DNA of 64,000 bases from Vibrio nitrifigilis (GTDB lineage: Bacteria > Pseudomonadota > Gammaproteobacteria > Enterobacterales > Vibrionaceae), in assembly GCF_015686695.1 (NCBI RefSeq), contig NZ_JADPMR010000003.1, positions 62,001 to 126,000 on the forward strand. The letters run 5' to 3'. The translations under genes were made by a program, and so were the position numbers. The notes below the pieces were generated by a model. The model searched no databases, had not been told where the DNA came from, and saw nothing but the letters and a program-made list of their open reading frames with translations. Numbering within the stretch: position 1 is the first letter of the stretch; each line of letters begins with the position of its first letter. Positions 47,612 to 56,069 of this stretch are shown here, in pieces.

Positions 47612-50521
47612 TTAATTATGCGAAACCACAATCAAACGGAGTGAATCTAATTGGTATTGAGCACGTGCAATAAAACCTGTTAACTCATTAATTTGCTCTT
47701 GCAATGCAGACACTTCTTCATCACGAATATTAGGATTAACCGCTTTCAATGCGACCATGCGCTCCAATTCACCGCGAAGTTGTGATTCCATTTCTTGTTG
47801 AGCTTGTTCACGAATTGCACCAATTTGAGCTTCAACTACTGGCGTACCACACTCAATCAAATCGTGAACTTGTGTTTGAACAGAAGACACTAGTTTACTT
47901 GCTAAATGACGATTCACTGGGCTCAATTGTCGATTGAAACCTTCAAACTCCACTTGAGATGACAAGTTATTACCTTTGCCATCCAATAGCACACGAATTG
48001 GTGTTGGTGGTAAGAATCGACCGATACCACTGCGTTTTGGTGCTTGAGCATCAACCACATACATTAACTCGAGCAAGATAGTACCAACAGGTAATGCTTT
48101 GTTTTTCAAGAGCGATACTGCAGATGTACCCACCCCTTCACTCATAAGCAGATCAATACCACCTAAGATCATTGGGTGTTCCCAGCTAATTAGCTGCACA
48201 TCTTCACGAGCAAGCGCAGTTTCACGATCAAATGTCACCGTTGCTCCCTCGGTTGGTAACCCAGGATAACTCGATACCATCATGTGCTCTGTTGGATGCA
48301 GCACAATCGCGTTATCGCCACGATCATCTTGGTTAATTCCTACGGTATCAAACAGGCTAATCGCAAACGTGACTAGGTTAGTATCACCATCGGTTTGAGC
48401 AATTTGCTGAGCGATACGTTGCGCTTTTTCACCGCCATTAGAGTGCATTTCTAATAGACGATCACGACCTTGCTCCATCGCAGCTTTCAAGCCTTGATTC
48501 ATTTCAGCGGATTGCTCAATGATTTCATCAAGCCCATCTGTACTTACCGCAGCCAATAACTCAATTAATTGCTCGCTGAACTTATCATAAACCATACGTC
48601 CGGTAGGACAGGTTTCAGAAAAGGCATTCAGCCCCTCATCAAACCAGCGCGCTAAAATTTCTTGCGCAGTGCCTTTTAAGTAAGGGACATAAATATCAAT
48701 GTCTTGCGTTTGACCAATACGGTCTAAACGGCCAATACGTTGCTCTAAAAGATCAGGGTTAAACGGTAAATCGAACATGACCAATTGGTTAGCGAACTGG
48801 AAGTTGCGACCTTCTGAACCGATTTCACTACAAATTAGAACTTGAGCACCGCCCTCTTCCTGAGCAAAATAAGCGGCGGCTTTATCACGCTCTAGAATAG
48901 ACATGCCTTCATGGAAGACAGTGGCTCGGATACCTTCACGTTCACGTAGAGCTTGCTCTAATTGCAGCGCAGTGCTTGCTCGAGAGGCGATGACAAGAAT
49001 CTTATCACTGCGTTTTTCTTTAATCTTCTCAAGTAACCAGTTCACTCGTGAATCGAACTGCCACCAGCTAGAATCTTCCCCTTCAAATTCTTGGAAGATC
49101 TCCTCTGGATAAAGCATTTTTATAGCCCGAGCTTCCGGTGCCATTTTACCACCCAACATACCCGCCACACGCATGGCAGTAGAGTATTGCGTAGGAATAT
49201 CCATCGGTAACAAATGTAGATTACGCTGTGGGAACCCTTTCACTCCTGAGCGTGTATTACGGAATAAAACACGTCCAGTCCCGTGACGATCCATGAGGTT
49301 ATCAATCAGATCCTGACGAGCAGTTGCTTTTTCTTCTTCGCTGGCATGACTTTCTAACACGCTAAAAATAGGAGCTAGATCTTTATCTCGTAAAAGGCCA
49401 CTTATTTGATCTTTTTCTTCTATCGATAGTGTATTACCAGATAACAGCGCGGTTACCGCATTAGCCACTGGTGCGTATTTTTCTTCCTCTTCAACAAAGG
49501 CGTCGTAGTCATAAAAACGGTCTGGATCTAGAATACGTAAACGTGCAAAGTGACTCTCACGCCCTAACTGTTCAGGCGTTGCGGTTAAAAGTAGTACTCC
49601 GGGCGTTTTCTCAGCCAGCGCTTCAACCACTTGGTATTCTCGACTTGGCTTATCTTGGCTCCACTCTAAGTGATGAGCCTCATCCACCACCAATAGGTCC
49701 CAATCAGCATCTAATGCTTGCTCAAGACGACGGCGACTTTTACGAAGAAAATCTAAAGAACACAGCACATATTGTTGGGTATCAAATGGATTATCCGCTT
49801 CAGCGAACGCTTCAACACAACGCTCTTCATCAAAAATAGAGAAATGAAGATTAAAACGGCGCATCATTTCTACGAGCCACTGATGCTGCAGAGTTTCAGG
49901 CACTACGATCAAAATTCGTTCAGCACGACCCGCTAATACTTGTTGGTGGATGATCATCCCCGCTTCAATCGTTTTACCTAATCCCACTTCATCGGCTAAT
50001 AAAACGCGCGGCGCATGGCGACGTCCTACTTCATGAGCAATATAAAGCTGATGAGGAATCAAACCAGCACGCATGCCGCACAAACCACGCATTGGGCTTT
50101 TTTGTTGCTGATACTGATTATTTAGCGCGTGATAACGCAGAACGAAGTTATCCATACGATCGATCTGACCGGCGAACAACTTATCTTGCGGTTTATTAAA
50201 ACGAATTTGATGACTCAAAAAGATTTCACGTAACGCAACATTCTCTTCTTGCGTATCTTGGCGAACACCGACGTAAGTGATTACACCTTGATCTTCATTG
50301 ACTTCTTTTACTTCAAGAGACCAGCCTTCTTGACTGTCTACGACATCACCTACATTAAAGGCAACACGTGTTACTGGGGAATCGTTACGCGCATAAACTC
50401 GGTTTTCTTCTGATGCAGCAAACATCAATGTTACCGTTCGAGCATCCATCGCTACCACTGTCCCTAAACCTAAATCGCTTTCCGTATCGCTTATCCAGCG
50501 TTGCCCTAAAGCAAAAGTCAT
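47612..50521 (-). CDS. rapA: RNA polymerase-associated ATPase RapA
   Basis: RapA (HepA) is a Swi2/Snf2 ATPase that binds RNA polymerase and helps recycle it after transcription. The 969-residue protein has two N-terminal Tudor-like domains. The helicase motifs follow: Walker A in LADEVGLGKTIEAGM near residue 175, DEAH in LLVVDEAHHLEW near 280 and the late EQRIGRLDRIGQ near 600. A RapA-specific C-terminal region follows. Length and order are standard. Its promoter region includes an inverted-repeat element 30 bases upstream. Confidence 0.97.
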   Translation of the reverse strand: MTFALGQRWISDTESDLGLGTVVAMDARTVTLMFAASEENRVYARNDSPVTRVAFNVGDVVDSQEGWSLEVKEVNEDQGVITYVGVRQDTQEENVALREIFLSHQIRFNKPQDKLFAGQIDRMDNFVLRYHALNNQYQQQKSPMRGLCGMRAGLIPHQLYIAHEVGRRHAPRVLLADEVGLGKTIEAGMIIHQQVLAGRAERILIVVPETLQHQWLVEMMRRFNLHFSIFDEERCVEAFAEADNPFDTQQYVLCSLDFLRKSRRRLEQALDADWDLLVVDEAHHLEWSQDKPSREYQVVEALAEKTPGVLLLTATPEQLGRESHFARLRILDPDRFYDYDAFVEEEEKYAPVANAVTALLSGNTLSIEEKDQISGLLRDKDLAPIFSVLESHASEEEKATARQDLIDNLMDRHGTGRVLFRNTRSGVKGFPQRNLHLLPMDIPTQYSTAMRVAGMLGGKMAPEARAIKMLYPEEIFQEFEGEDSSWWQFDSRVNWLLEKIKEKRSDKILVIASRASTALQLEQALREREGIRATVFHEGMSILERDKAAAYFAQEEGGAQVLICSEIGSEGRNFQFANQLVMFDLPFNPDLLEQRIGRLDRIGQTQDIDIYVPYLKGTAQEILARWFDEGLNAFSETCPTGRMVYDKFSEQLIELLAAVSTDGLDEIIEQSAEMNQGLKAAMEQGRDRLLEMHSNGGEKAQRIAQQIAQTDGDTNLVTFAISLFDTVGINQDDRGDNAIVLHPTEHMMVSSYPGLPTEGATVTFDRETALAREDVQLISWEHPMILGGIDLLMSEGVGTSAVSLLKNKALPVGTILLELMYVVDAQAPKRSGIGRFLPPTPIRVLLDGKGNNLSSQVEFEGFNRQLSPVNRHLASKLVSSVQTQVHDLIECGTPVVEAQIGAIREQAQQEMESQLRGELERMVALKAVNPNIRDEEVSALQEQINELTGFIARAQYQLDSLRLIVVSHN

Positions 50522-50552
50522 GAATCGACTACCTCATTAATTTTGGATTGGA

Positions 50553-50655
50553 TATACCTAAGTAACCTATAACCGTTCTATTTCGAAGGCCGTTGGTTCT
50601 CGTTAAACCGATTGAATGAGAGATTGAATCTCACCTAAAAAGTCACTTGGGTATA
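50553..50655. mobile_element. Short inverted-repeat element, 103 bp
   Basis: The ends TATACCTAAGTAACCT and AGTCACTTGGGTATA are imperfect inverted repeats matching the ends of the elements at 36461 and 55723. The interior is unrelated to them and contains GAGATTGAATCTC, a small hairpin. It lies 32 bases upstream of the rapA start codon and may be transcribed in its 5' UTR. Confidence 0.6.
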
Positions 50656-50753
50656 CGATTATATTATTCTGCTGTTCGAACCACATCTAAAGAATGCTAA
50701 TTATGACGTGTCCCGAAGAGCTGTGTAGAAAAGGCCGCTAATCTTACTCGAAG

Positions 50754-50771
50754 GCGTGATACAGGTCACGA
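50754..50771. promoter_or_regulatory. CRP-like binding site
   Basis: CGTGATACAGGTCACG has both GTGA and TCAC half-sites with a six-base spacer and is symmetrical in its outer bases. Match only; no experimental support. Confidence 0.35.
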
Positions 50772-51055
50772 GCAAACCATCATAATCCTTAAGTTTTTTC
50801 AACTTTTGATGCTTGACATAAAACTGTAAAACTTTGATGGCATTTCTAACATTGTTGCTATACTGATTTTTAGATGGCGACCATTCAACAGGAAAGTTGG
50901 CACAGTGTCTGCTTATCTAAACAGTGAAGTATCAAATTGGGTTTGCAGTAAGTCGTCAAGTGATCGAGAGCCTACCCTATGCGCAAGAGCACTTAGCGAC
51001 TGTCATGCAAACAACCTTTGCATAGCAAGGCTACATTAGTAGCAAGGAGACGCTT

Positions 51056-52432
51056 ATGGGCGATACCGATCGGAAACTGTTTGTACTGGATACCAATATC
51101 CTGCTCCATGAACCTCAAGCTATTTACTCCTTCCAAGAACATGATGTGGTCATACCCATGACCGTCCTCGAAGAACTAGACCGAATCAAAGACAGTAAAC
51201 GTGACGTTGCAAGGGACGCCCGAGTTGCGATTCGTTCTTTAGAAAATTTATTCCACGATGCCACACCGGATGAAATTACCGAGGGCATTCCCTTAAACAA
51301 ACAGAGTAACACCACCGGATCGATATCGATTCTTGCCGATTATGAACTGGTTGATACCTTTAAAGCCTTTACCGATAAAGAAGGCGATAATCGTATTTTA
51401 AATGCTGTTTTATATTTGCAAAATAAACGCGCCCCTCGCCCCGTTGTTTTGGTCACCAAAGACATAAACATGCGCTTACGGGCCAAAGGTGCAGGAGTCC
51501 TGTTTGTTGAGGACTACCGCACTGACCAACTGATTGATGACGTTCAATACCTAACCAAGGGATTTCAGACACGCCCAGGAGCTTTTTGGGATAGCGTGAA
51601 TGACGTTAATAGCCATACACTCGATGGCCATACCTTCCATACTTTAGACCGTGAACCTTTTGACCCTACATACATCAATCAATATGTGATTGATGAAGAC
51701 AGTGACTTTGCAGCGAGGGTAGAAAGAATTCACGATGATAAACTCACCTTACGCGACATGAGTCGTGAACGAATGATGCATCGCAAAGCTTGGGACATCA
51801 CCCCGAAAAACATCTATCAAGCGATGGCGTTAGATGCACTGCTTGACCCTGACATCGATTTAGTCATCTTAACGGGAGCGGCTGGCAGCGGTAAAACTCT
51901 GCTTGCTATGGCAGCAGCACTCGAACAGACGGTTGAAAAAAACCGTTTCGATAAAATCATTGTCACACGTAATACCCCAGACATCGGTGAATCTATCGGT
52001 TTCTTACCAGGCACAGAGGAAGAGAAAATGCTGCCGTGGTTAGCATCTGTGACCGATACATTAGAGGCGCTCCACAAGCACGATCACTGTACAGAGGGAT
52101 CACTCAAATACATTTGCGATAAAGCCAATATTCAATTTAAATCCGTCAACTTTATGCGAGGTCGTTCAATTCAAGATGCGTTTGTACTTCTCGATGAATG
52201 CCAGAATTTAACTGCTTCACAAATCAAAACCATCATCACGCGTTGTGGTGAAGGCACCAAAATTGTCTGTTCGGGTAACCTTGCCCAAATAGACTCCCAC
52301 TATCTAACCCCTGTTACGTCAGGGCTAACTTACATGGTTGAACGCTTCAAAAACTTCGAAGGTAGTGCCAACATCCACCTCAATGGAGTTGTACGCAGTC
52401 GCCTAGCTGAGTTTGCTGAAGAGAATTTATAA
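51056..52432 (+). CDS. PIN-PhoH family protein
   Basis: This 458-residue protein fuses an N-terminal PIN nuclease domain (residues 7-150) to a C-terminal PhoH ATPase. PIN marks are LFVLDTNILLHEP with the acidic residue, VIPMTVLEELDRIKDS, and the later Asp in EGDNRIL and VLVTKDINMRLRA. The PhoH Walker A is LTGAAGSGKTLLAMAAAL near residue 270 and Walker B is FVLLDECQNLT near 378. PhoH2-type proteins act as sequence-specific RNA helicases and ribonucleases. A long upstream region precedes it and a strong terminator follows. Confidence 0.92.
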   Translation: MGDTDRKLFVLDTNILLHEPQAIYSFQEHDVVIPMTVLEELDRIKDSKRDVARDARVAIRSLENLFHDATPDEITEGIPLNKQSNTTGSISILADYELVDTFKAFTDKEGDNRILNAVLYLQNKRAPRPVVLVTKDINMRLRAKGAGVLFVEDYRTDQLIDDVQYLTKGFQTRPGAFWDSVNDVNSHTLDGHTFHTLDREPFDPTYINQYVIDEDSDFAARVERIHDDKLTLRDMSRERMMHRKAWDITPKNIYQAMALDALLDPDIDLVILTGAAGSGKTLLAMAAALEQTVEKNRFDKIIVTRNTPDIGESIGFLPGTEEEKMLPWLASVTDTLEALHKHDHCTEGSLKYICDKANIQFKSVNFMRGRSIQDAFVLLDECQNLTASQIKTIITRCGEGTKIVCSGNLAQIDSHYLTPVTSGLTYMVERFKNFEGSANIHLNGVVRSRLAEFAEENL

Positions 52433-52435
52433 GCA

Positions 52436-52474
52436 TCAAAGGCGAGATACACTCGAAATATCTCGCCTTTATTT
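52436..52474 (+). terminator. Terminator of the PIN-PhoH gene
   Basis: AAAGGCGAGATA and TATCTCGCCTTT form a 12-pair stem followed by a short T-rich tail, directly after the stop codon. Confidence 0.8.
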
Positions 52475-52564
52475 AAAATAAATATTCACTTTTGCAGCAT
52501 TTATATGTTTTACTAGCCATATTCTTTTCTCGTAACGATTTACCTTGCATCTAAGGACTGGGAT

Positions 52565-53569
52565 ATGGCTTTCAATTTACGTAATCGCAATTTCCTTAAG
52601 TTATTGGATTTCTCTGCAAAAGAAATTCAATTCTTGCTCGATCTCTCTGCCCAATTAAAACAAGCAAAATACACTGGCACAGAGCAAAAAAATCTCTTGG
52701 GTAAAAATATTGCCCTTATCTTTGAAAAGTCCTCTACCCGAACACGATGCGCTTTTGAAGTTGCTGCACACGACCAAGGTGCACAAGTCTCTTACCTTGG
52801 CCCATCTGGCTCGCAAATTGGCCATAAAGAATCAATGAAAGACACGGCTCGTGTTCTTGGTCGTATGTATGATGGCATTCAATACCGCGGTTATGGACAG
52901 GACATTGTCGAAGAGCTTGGCGCTCATGCTGGCGTTCCCGTTTGGAACGGCTTAACTGATGAGTTTCACCCAACGCAAATTTTGGCTGATTTCTTGACGA
53001 TGCAAGAACACAGCCGAGGTAAACACTTACATCAAATTAAGTTTGCTTACCTTGGCGATGCGCGCAATAACATGGGTAACTCACTGATGGTTGGCGCAGC
53101 CCAAATGGGGATGGACATCCGCTTAGTTGCACCAAAAGCGTACTGGCCTGAAGAGCATTTGGTGCAAGAGTGCCTAGAAATCGCACAAAAGACTGGGGCA
53201 AAAATCACCTTAACTGAAGATGTAAAAGACGGTGTGCTCGGTTGTGATTTTCTTTATACCGATGTTTGGGTTTCGATGGGAGAAGCTCCAGAAGCATGGG
53301 ACGAACGTGTTGCTGTCATGAAACCGTATCAGATTAATATGGATGTGATTAAAGCCACAGGTAACCCTAATGTGAAATTTATGCACTGCTTACCTGCATT
53401 CCATGATGATCAAACGACAATTGGCAAACAAGTCGCTGAAAAATATGGAATGAATGGGTTAGAAGTAACAGATGATGTTTTCGAATCTGATTATTCTATC
53501 GTGTTTGATGAAGCAGAGAACCGTATGCACACGATTAAAGCCGTGATGGTTGCAACACTAGGTCTCTGA
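52565..53569 (+). CDS. argF: Ornithine carbamoyltransferase
   Basis: ArgF transfers the carbamoyl group to ornithine to make citrulline in arginine synthesis. The carbamoyl-phosphate site SSTRTRCAFEVAA is near residue 56, the HPTQ motif near 133 and the ornithine-site MHCLPAFHD near 272. The 334-residue length is typical of the anabolic enzyme. Upstream an ATTCA half-site within an AT run near 52476-52490 resembles part of an ArgR box, a weak match. It lies just before pyrL-pyrBI, so two carbamoyl-phosphate users are adjacent. Confidence 0.96.
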   Translation: MAFNLRNRNFLKLLDFSAKEIQFLLDLSAQLKQAKYTGTEQKNLLGKNIALIFEKSSTRTRCAFEVAAHDQGAQVSYLGPSGSQIGHKESMKDTARVLGRMYDGIQYRGYGQDIVEELGAHAGVPVWNGLTDEFHPTQILADFLTMQEHSRGKHLHQIKFAYLGDARNNMGNSLMVGAAQMGMDIRLVAPKAYWPEEHLVQECLEIAQKTGAKITLTEDVKDGVLGCDFLYTDVWVSMGEAPEAWDERVAVMKPYQINMDVIKATGNPNVKFMHCLPAFHDDQTTIGKQVAEKYGMNGLEVTDDVFESDYSIVFDEAENRMHTIKAVMVATLGL

Positions 53570-53623
53570 TTTACGCCACAACAAGTTGCACAATTTTCCC
53601 CAAAAATGATGTGATGTAATCGC

Positions 53624-53651
53624 TTGCACTCATCAAACTTAGGGGTATAAT
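53624..53651 (+). promoter_or_regulatory. pyrBI promoter
   Basis: TTGCAC and a perfect TATAAT are separated by 16 bases and lie just upstream of the pyrL leader frame. Confidence 0.8.
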
Positions 53652-53679
53652 GCCGAGCAATTTGTCTAAGGGGTAGCCA

Positions 53680-53772
53680 ATGAAATTCACCGTTACAGTG
53701 CTCAATGCACCCGTAAATTTCCGTAAGCATCATTGCTTACGTGGCGTTATTTTTCCTCTTGATGATCATTAA
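53680..53772 (+). CDS. pyrL: pyrBI leader peptide
   Basis: This 30-codon frame starts MKFTVTVLNAPVNFRK and ends GVIFPLDDH, between the pyrBI promoter and an intrinsic terminator. Within it lies a pause hairpin CGTAAGCA/TGCTTACG, followed by the pyrimidine-rich tract TTATTTTTCCTCTT. Under low UTP polymerase should stall there, letting a translating ribosome close up and disrupt the terminator. This is the same logic as enterobacterial pyrBI attenuation. An AAGGGG site precedes the ATG. The peptide sequence itself is not like that of E. coli. Confidence 0.85.
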   Translation: MKFTVTVLNAPVNFRKHHCLRGVIFPLDDH

Positions 53773-53777
53773 TTATT

Positions 53778-53804
53778 AAGCCTCCCAGATCGGGGGGCTT
53801 TTTT
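53778..53804 (+). terminator. pyrBI attenuator
   Basis: AAGCCTCCC and GGGGGGCTT pair with an AGATC loop, followed by six T. It starts five bases after the pyrL stop and precedes pyrB by about 30 bases. Confidence 0.9.
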
Positions 53805-53835
53805 ATGGCTGTTGGAAAAGATAGGGATAAAGATC

Positions 53836-54765
53836 ATGGCGAACTCGCTGTATAAAAAACACATCATCTCCATTTCTGAGCTGTCGCGTGCAGAGCTGGA
53901 ATTGATCGTAAATACCGCTGGAAAATTGAAAGCTCAGCCAAATCCTGAATTGATTAAAAATAAGGTAGTGGCAAGCTGCTTCTTTGAACCATCCACTCGT
54001 ACGCGCTTATCTTTTGAGACTGCGATTCAACGTATCGGCGGAAATGTCATAGGATTTGATAACGGTGGTAATACATCGCTAGCAAAGAAAGGGGAAACAC
54101 TTTCTGATTCCGTACAAGTGATTTCTAACTATGTTGATGCCTTTGTCATGCGCCATCCTCAAGAAGGTGCGGCACGTCTTGCATCAGAATTTTCACATGG
54201 CGTTCCTGTAATTAATGCCGGTGACGGTTCAAACCAACACCCATCTCAAACGCTATTAGACTTATTTACCATCTATGAGACTCAAGGTCGCTTAGATGAT
54301 TTGAATGTGGCCTTTGTCGGCGATCTAAAATATGGCCGTACAGTGCACTCACTGACTCAAGCCCTATCTAAATTCAACAATATCCGCTTTTATTTCATCG
54401 CACCAGAGGCACTCGCGATGCCTGATTACATTTGTGAAGAATTGGATGAAGCCGGTATTCAATACAGCCTACATACCGATATGGAGAGCGTGATTCCTGA
54501 CTTAGATATTTTGTACATGACTCGCGTGCAAAAAGAACGCTTTGATGAATCAGAATATGCTCATATCAAATCTGCTTATGTACTGACAGCAGCGCACCTA
54601 GAAAATGCTCGCGAGAACATGAAAGTACTTCACCCACTACCACGTGTTGATGAAATCACGACAGACGTAGATAAAACACCACATGCTTACTTCTTCCAAC
54701 AAGCAGGTAATGGTGTATTTGCACGCGAAGCATTACTTGCACTTGTTCTTAATGAGTCACTTTAA
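53836..54765 (+). CDS. pyrB: Aspartate carbamoyltransferase catalytic subunit
   Basis: PyrB makes carbamoyl aspartate, the first committed step of pyrimidine synthesis. The 309-residue protein has PSTRTRLSFETA near residue 52, the HPSQTLLDLFTI block near 134 and the aspartate-site HPLPRVDEI near 266. The ATG at 53836 follows AGGGATAAAG; an upstream TTG in frame at 53812 lies at the attenuator edge and is unlikely. It is followed 14 bases later by pyrI, so the holoenzyme is the allosteric class B type. Confidence 0.97.
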   Translation: MANSLYKKHIISISELSRAELELIVNTAGKLKAQPNPELIKNKVVASCFFEPSTRTRLSFETAIQRIGGNVIGFDNGGNTSLAKKGETLSDSVQVISNYVDAFVMRHPQEGAARLASEFSHGVPVINAGDGSNQHPSQTLLDLFTIYETQGRLDDLNVAFVGDLKYGRTVHSLTQALSKFNNIRFYFIAPEALAMPDYICEELDEAGIQYSLHTDMESVIPDLDILYMTRVQKERFDESEYAHIKSAYVLTAAHLENARENMKVLHPLPRVDEITTDVDKTPHAYFFQQAGNGVFAREALLALVLNESL

Positions 54766-54779
54766 GGAGCACTGGAATC

Positions 54780-55241
54780 ATGATTAAACAAAACCAACTA
54801 CAAGTAGAAGCCATTAAAAATGGTACCGTTATCGACCATATTCCAGCAAAAGTTGGGATCAAAGTGCTGAAGCTATTTGATATGCATAACTCTAATCAGA
54901 AGGTAACGATTGGTTTAAATCTACCGTCTTCTGCATTAGGGAGTAAAGACCTCCTTAAAATTGAAAATGTGTTTATCACGGAAGAGCAAGCGAGCAAACT
55001 GGCGCTATACGCACCTCACGCAACCGTAAACCGCATCGAAAATTACGAAGTAGTGAAAAAACTTCCTCTCGAACTACCAGAACATATTAATGATGTATTT
55101 GCTTGTCCAAACAGTAACTGTATTTCTCATAATGAACCGGTAGAAAGCAGCTTTTCAGTACAAGAAAAAGGCCACGATATTCGCCTTAAATGTAAATACT
55201 GTGAGAAAGTTTTCGACCGCGACATAGTCGCAGATCGTTAA
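54780..55241 (+). CDS. pyrI: Aspartate carbamoyltransferase regulatory subunit
   Basis: PyrI binds CTP, UTP and ATP and controls PyrB allosterically. The 153-residue protein has the N-terminal nucleotide-binding domain (QVEAIKNGTVIDHIPA, residues 8-23). The C-terminal zinc domain has four Cys in CPNSNC near 109 and CKYC near 138. It follows pyrB with an AAGGAG site before its ATG. Confidence 0.97.
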   Translation: MIKQNQLQVEAIKNGTVIDHIPAKVGIKVLKLFDMHNSNQKVTIGLNLPSSALGSKDLLKIENVFITEEQASKLALYAPHATVNRIENYEVVKKLPLELPEHINDVFACPNSNCISHNEPVESSFSVQEKGHDIRLKCKYCEKVFDRDIVADR

Positions 55242-55328
55242 CGCTAAATATGTTCTTCCCTCTTTACCTTCACCGGAAGACAGGGCAAACTGAACATAGA
55301 TTTTTCAGTAACTAATGGAACAGTAACA

Positions 55329-55718
55329 ATGACTAAAGTACTACATACGGATTCTGCACCAGCAGCAATTGGCCCATACGTTCAAGGCGTTGATTTAGGT
55401 AATATGGTAATGACTTCTGGACAAATTCCAGTTAACCCAGCAACGGGTGAAGTCGCAGCTGATATTGCAACGCAAGCTCGTCAATCTCTTGATAACGTTA
55501 AAGCAGTAGTAGAAGCTTCTGGTCTGACTGTTAGTGATATCGTTAAAATGACTGTATTCGTTAAAGATTTGGGTGACTTTGGTACAGTTAACGAAGTCTA
55601 CGGTAAGTTTTTCGATGAGCACGATGTAGCGAACTACCCTGCTCGCTCTTGTGTTGAGGTTGCTCGCCTACCAAAAGATGTGGGTATCGAAATTGAAGCG
55701 ATTGCAGTACGTAAATAA
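55329..55718 (+). CDS. ridA: RidA family enamine/imine deaminase
   Basis: RidA hydrolyses reactive 2-aminoacrylate and other imines released by PLP enzymes such as threonine dehydratase. The 129-residue protein matches the family length, with APAAIGPYVQG near residue 10, MTSGQIPVNPATG near 30, and the catalytic Arg in PARSCVEVARLPKD near 105. It lies 87 bases after pyrI, as in several gammaproteobacteria. A MITE-like element begins four bases after its stop codon. Confidence 0.96.
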   Translation: MTKVLHTDSAPAAIGPYVQGVDLGNMVMTSGQIPVNPATGEVAADIATQARQSLDNVKAVVEASGLTVSDIVKMTVFVKDLGDFGTVNEVYGKFFDEHDVANYPARSCVEVARLPKDVGIEIEAIAVRK

Positions 55719-55722
55719 TCAA

Positions 55723-55988
55723 TATACCCAAATGACCTCAAGATGCAGGATTCAGAGCTTCATCAACGAGCCTAGGTCAAGCTCAATCACGGCAGGAATG
55801 GTCATTCCCTTTCAACGTGATTGGGCGCAGAAATAGGTTTGTTGATGAGCTCCCAGAGGGCGAGTTTTATTCGCTCCTAGGCGGTGTTACTGATTTTCAA
55901 CGTAGAATCACTATGTCTTCAAATCAGTGCCTTGCCTAAGAGCGAATACATTCTCGCTGAAACAACATCTTGAGGTTACTTGGGTATA
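55723..55988. mobile_element. Inverted-repeat element (MITE-like), 266 bp
   Basis: The ends TATACCCAAATGACCTCAAG and CTTGAGGTTACTTGGGTATA are near-perfect inverted repeats. The first 105 bp closely match the 137-bp element at 36461, including the GGAATGGTCATTCC hairpin. About 130 bp (55828-55957) is extra and itself contains a second, 28-bp imperfect inverted repeat (55868-55896 with 55921-55949). It has no coding capacity. It follows ridA almost directly and may act as part of its 3' end. Confidence 0.78.
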
Positions 55989-56005
55989 GTTACGTATACC
56001 AAATA

Positions 56006-56037
56006 AAAGAAAGGGTTGCTTATGCAACCCTTTCTTA
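56006..56037. terminator. Bidirectional terminator
   Basis: AGAAAGGGTTGC and GCAACCCTTTCT pair around TTAT. It stands between the convergent ridA transcript and plsC. Confidence 0.83.
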
Positions 56038-56069
56038 TAACAATACTTTCTAGAAACATAGCAACAATA

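Larger units (their letters stand above)
50522..51055. other. Divergent region between rapA and phoH-type gene
   Basis: This 534-base region holds a 103-bp inverted-repeat element at 50553-50655 and a CRP-like site at 50754-50771. TTGACA at 50813 and TATACT near 50860 are possible parts of promoters for the plus-strand gene. A leader of about 190 bases would follow. No gene is seen. Confidence 0.45.
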
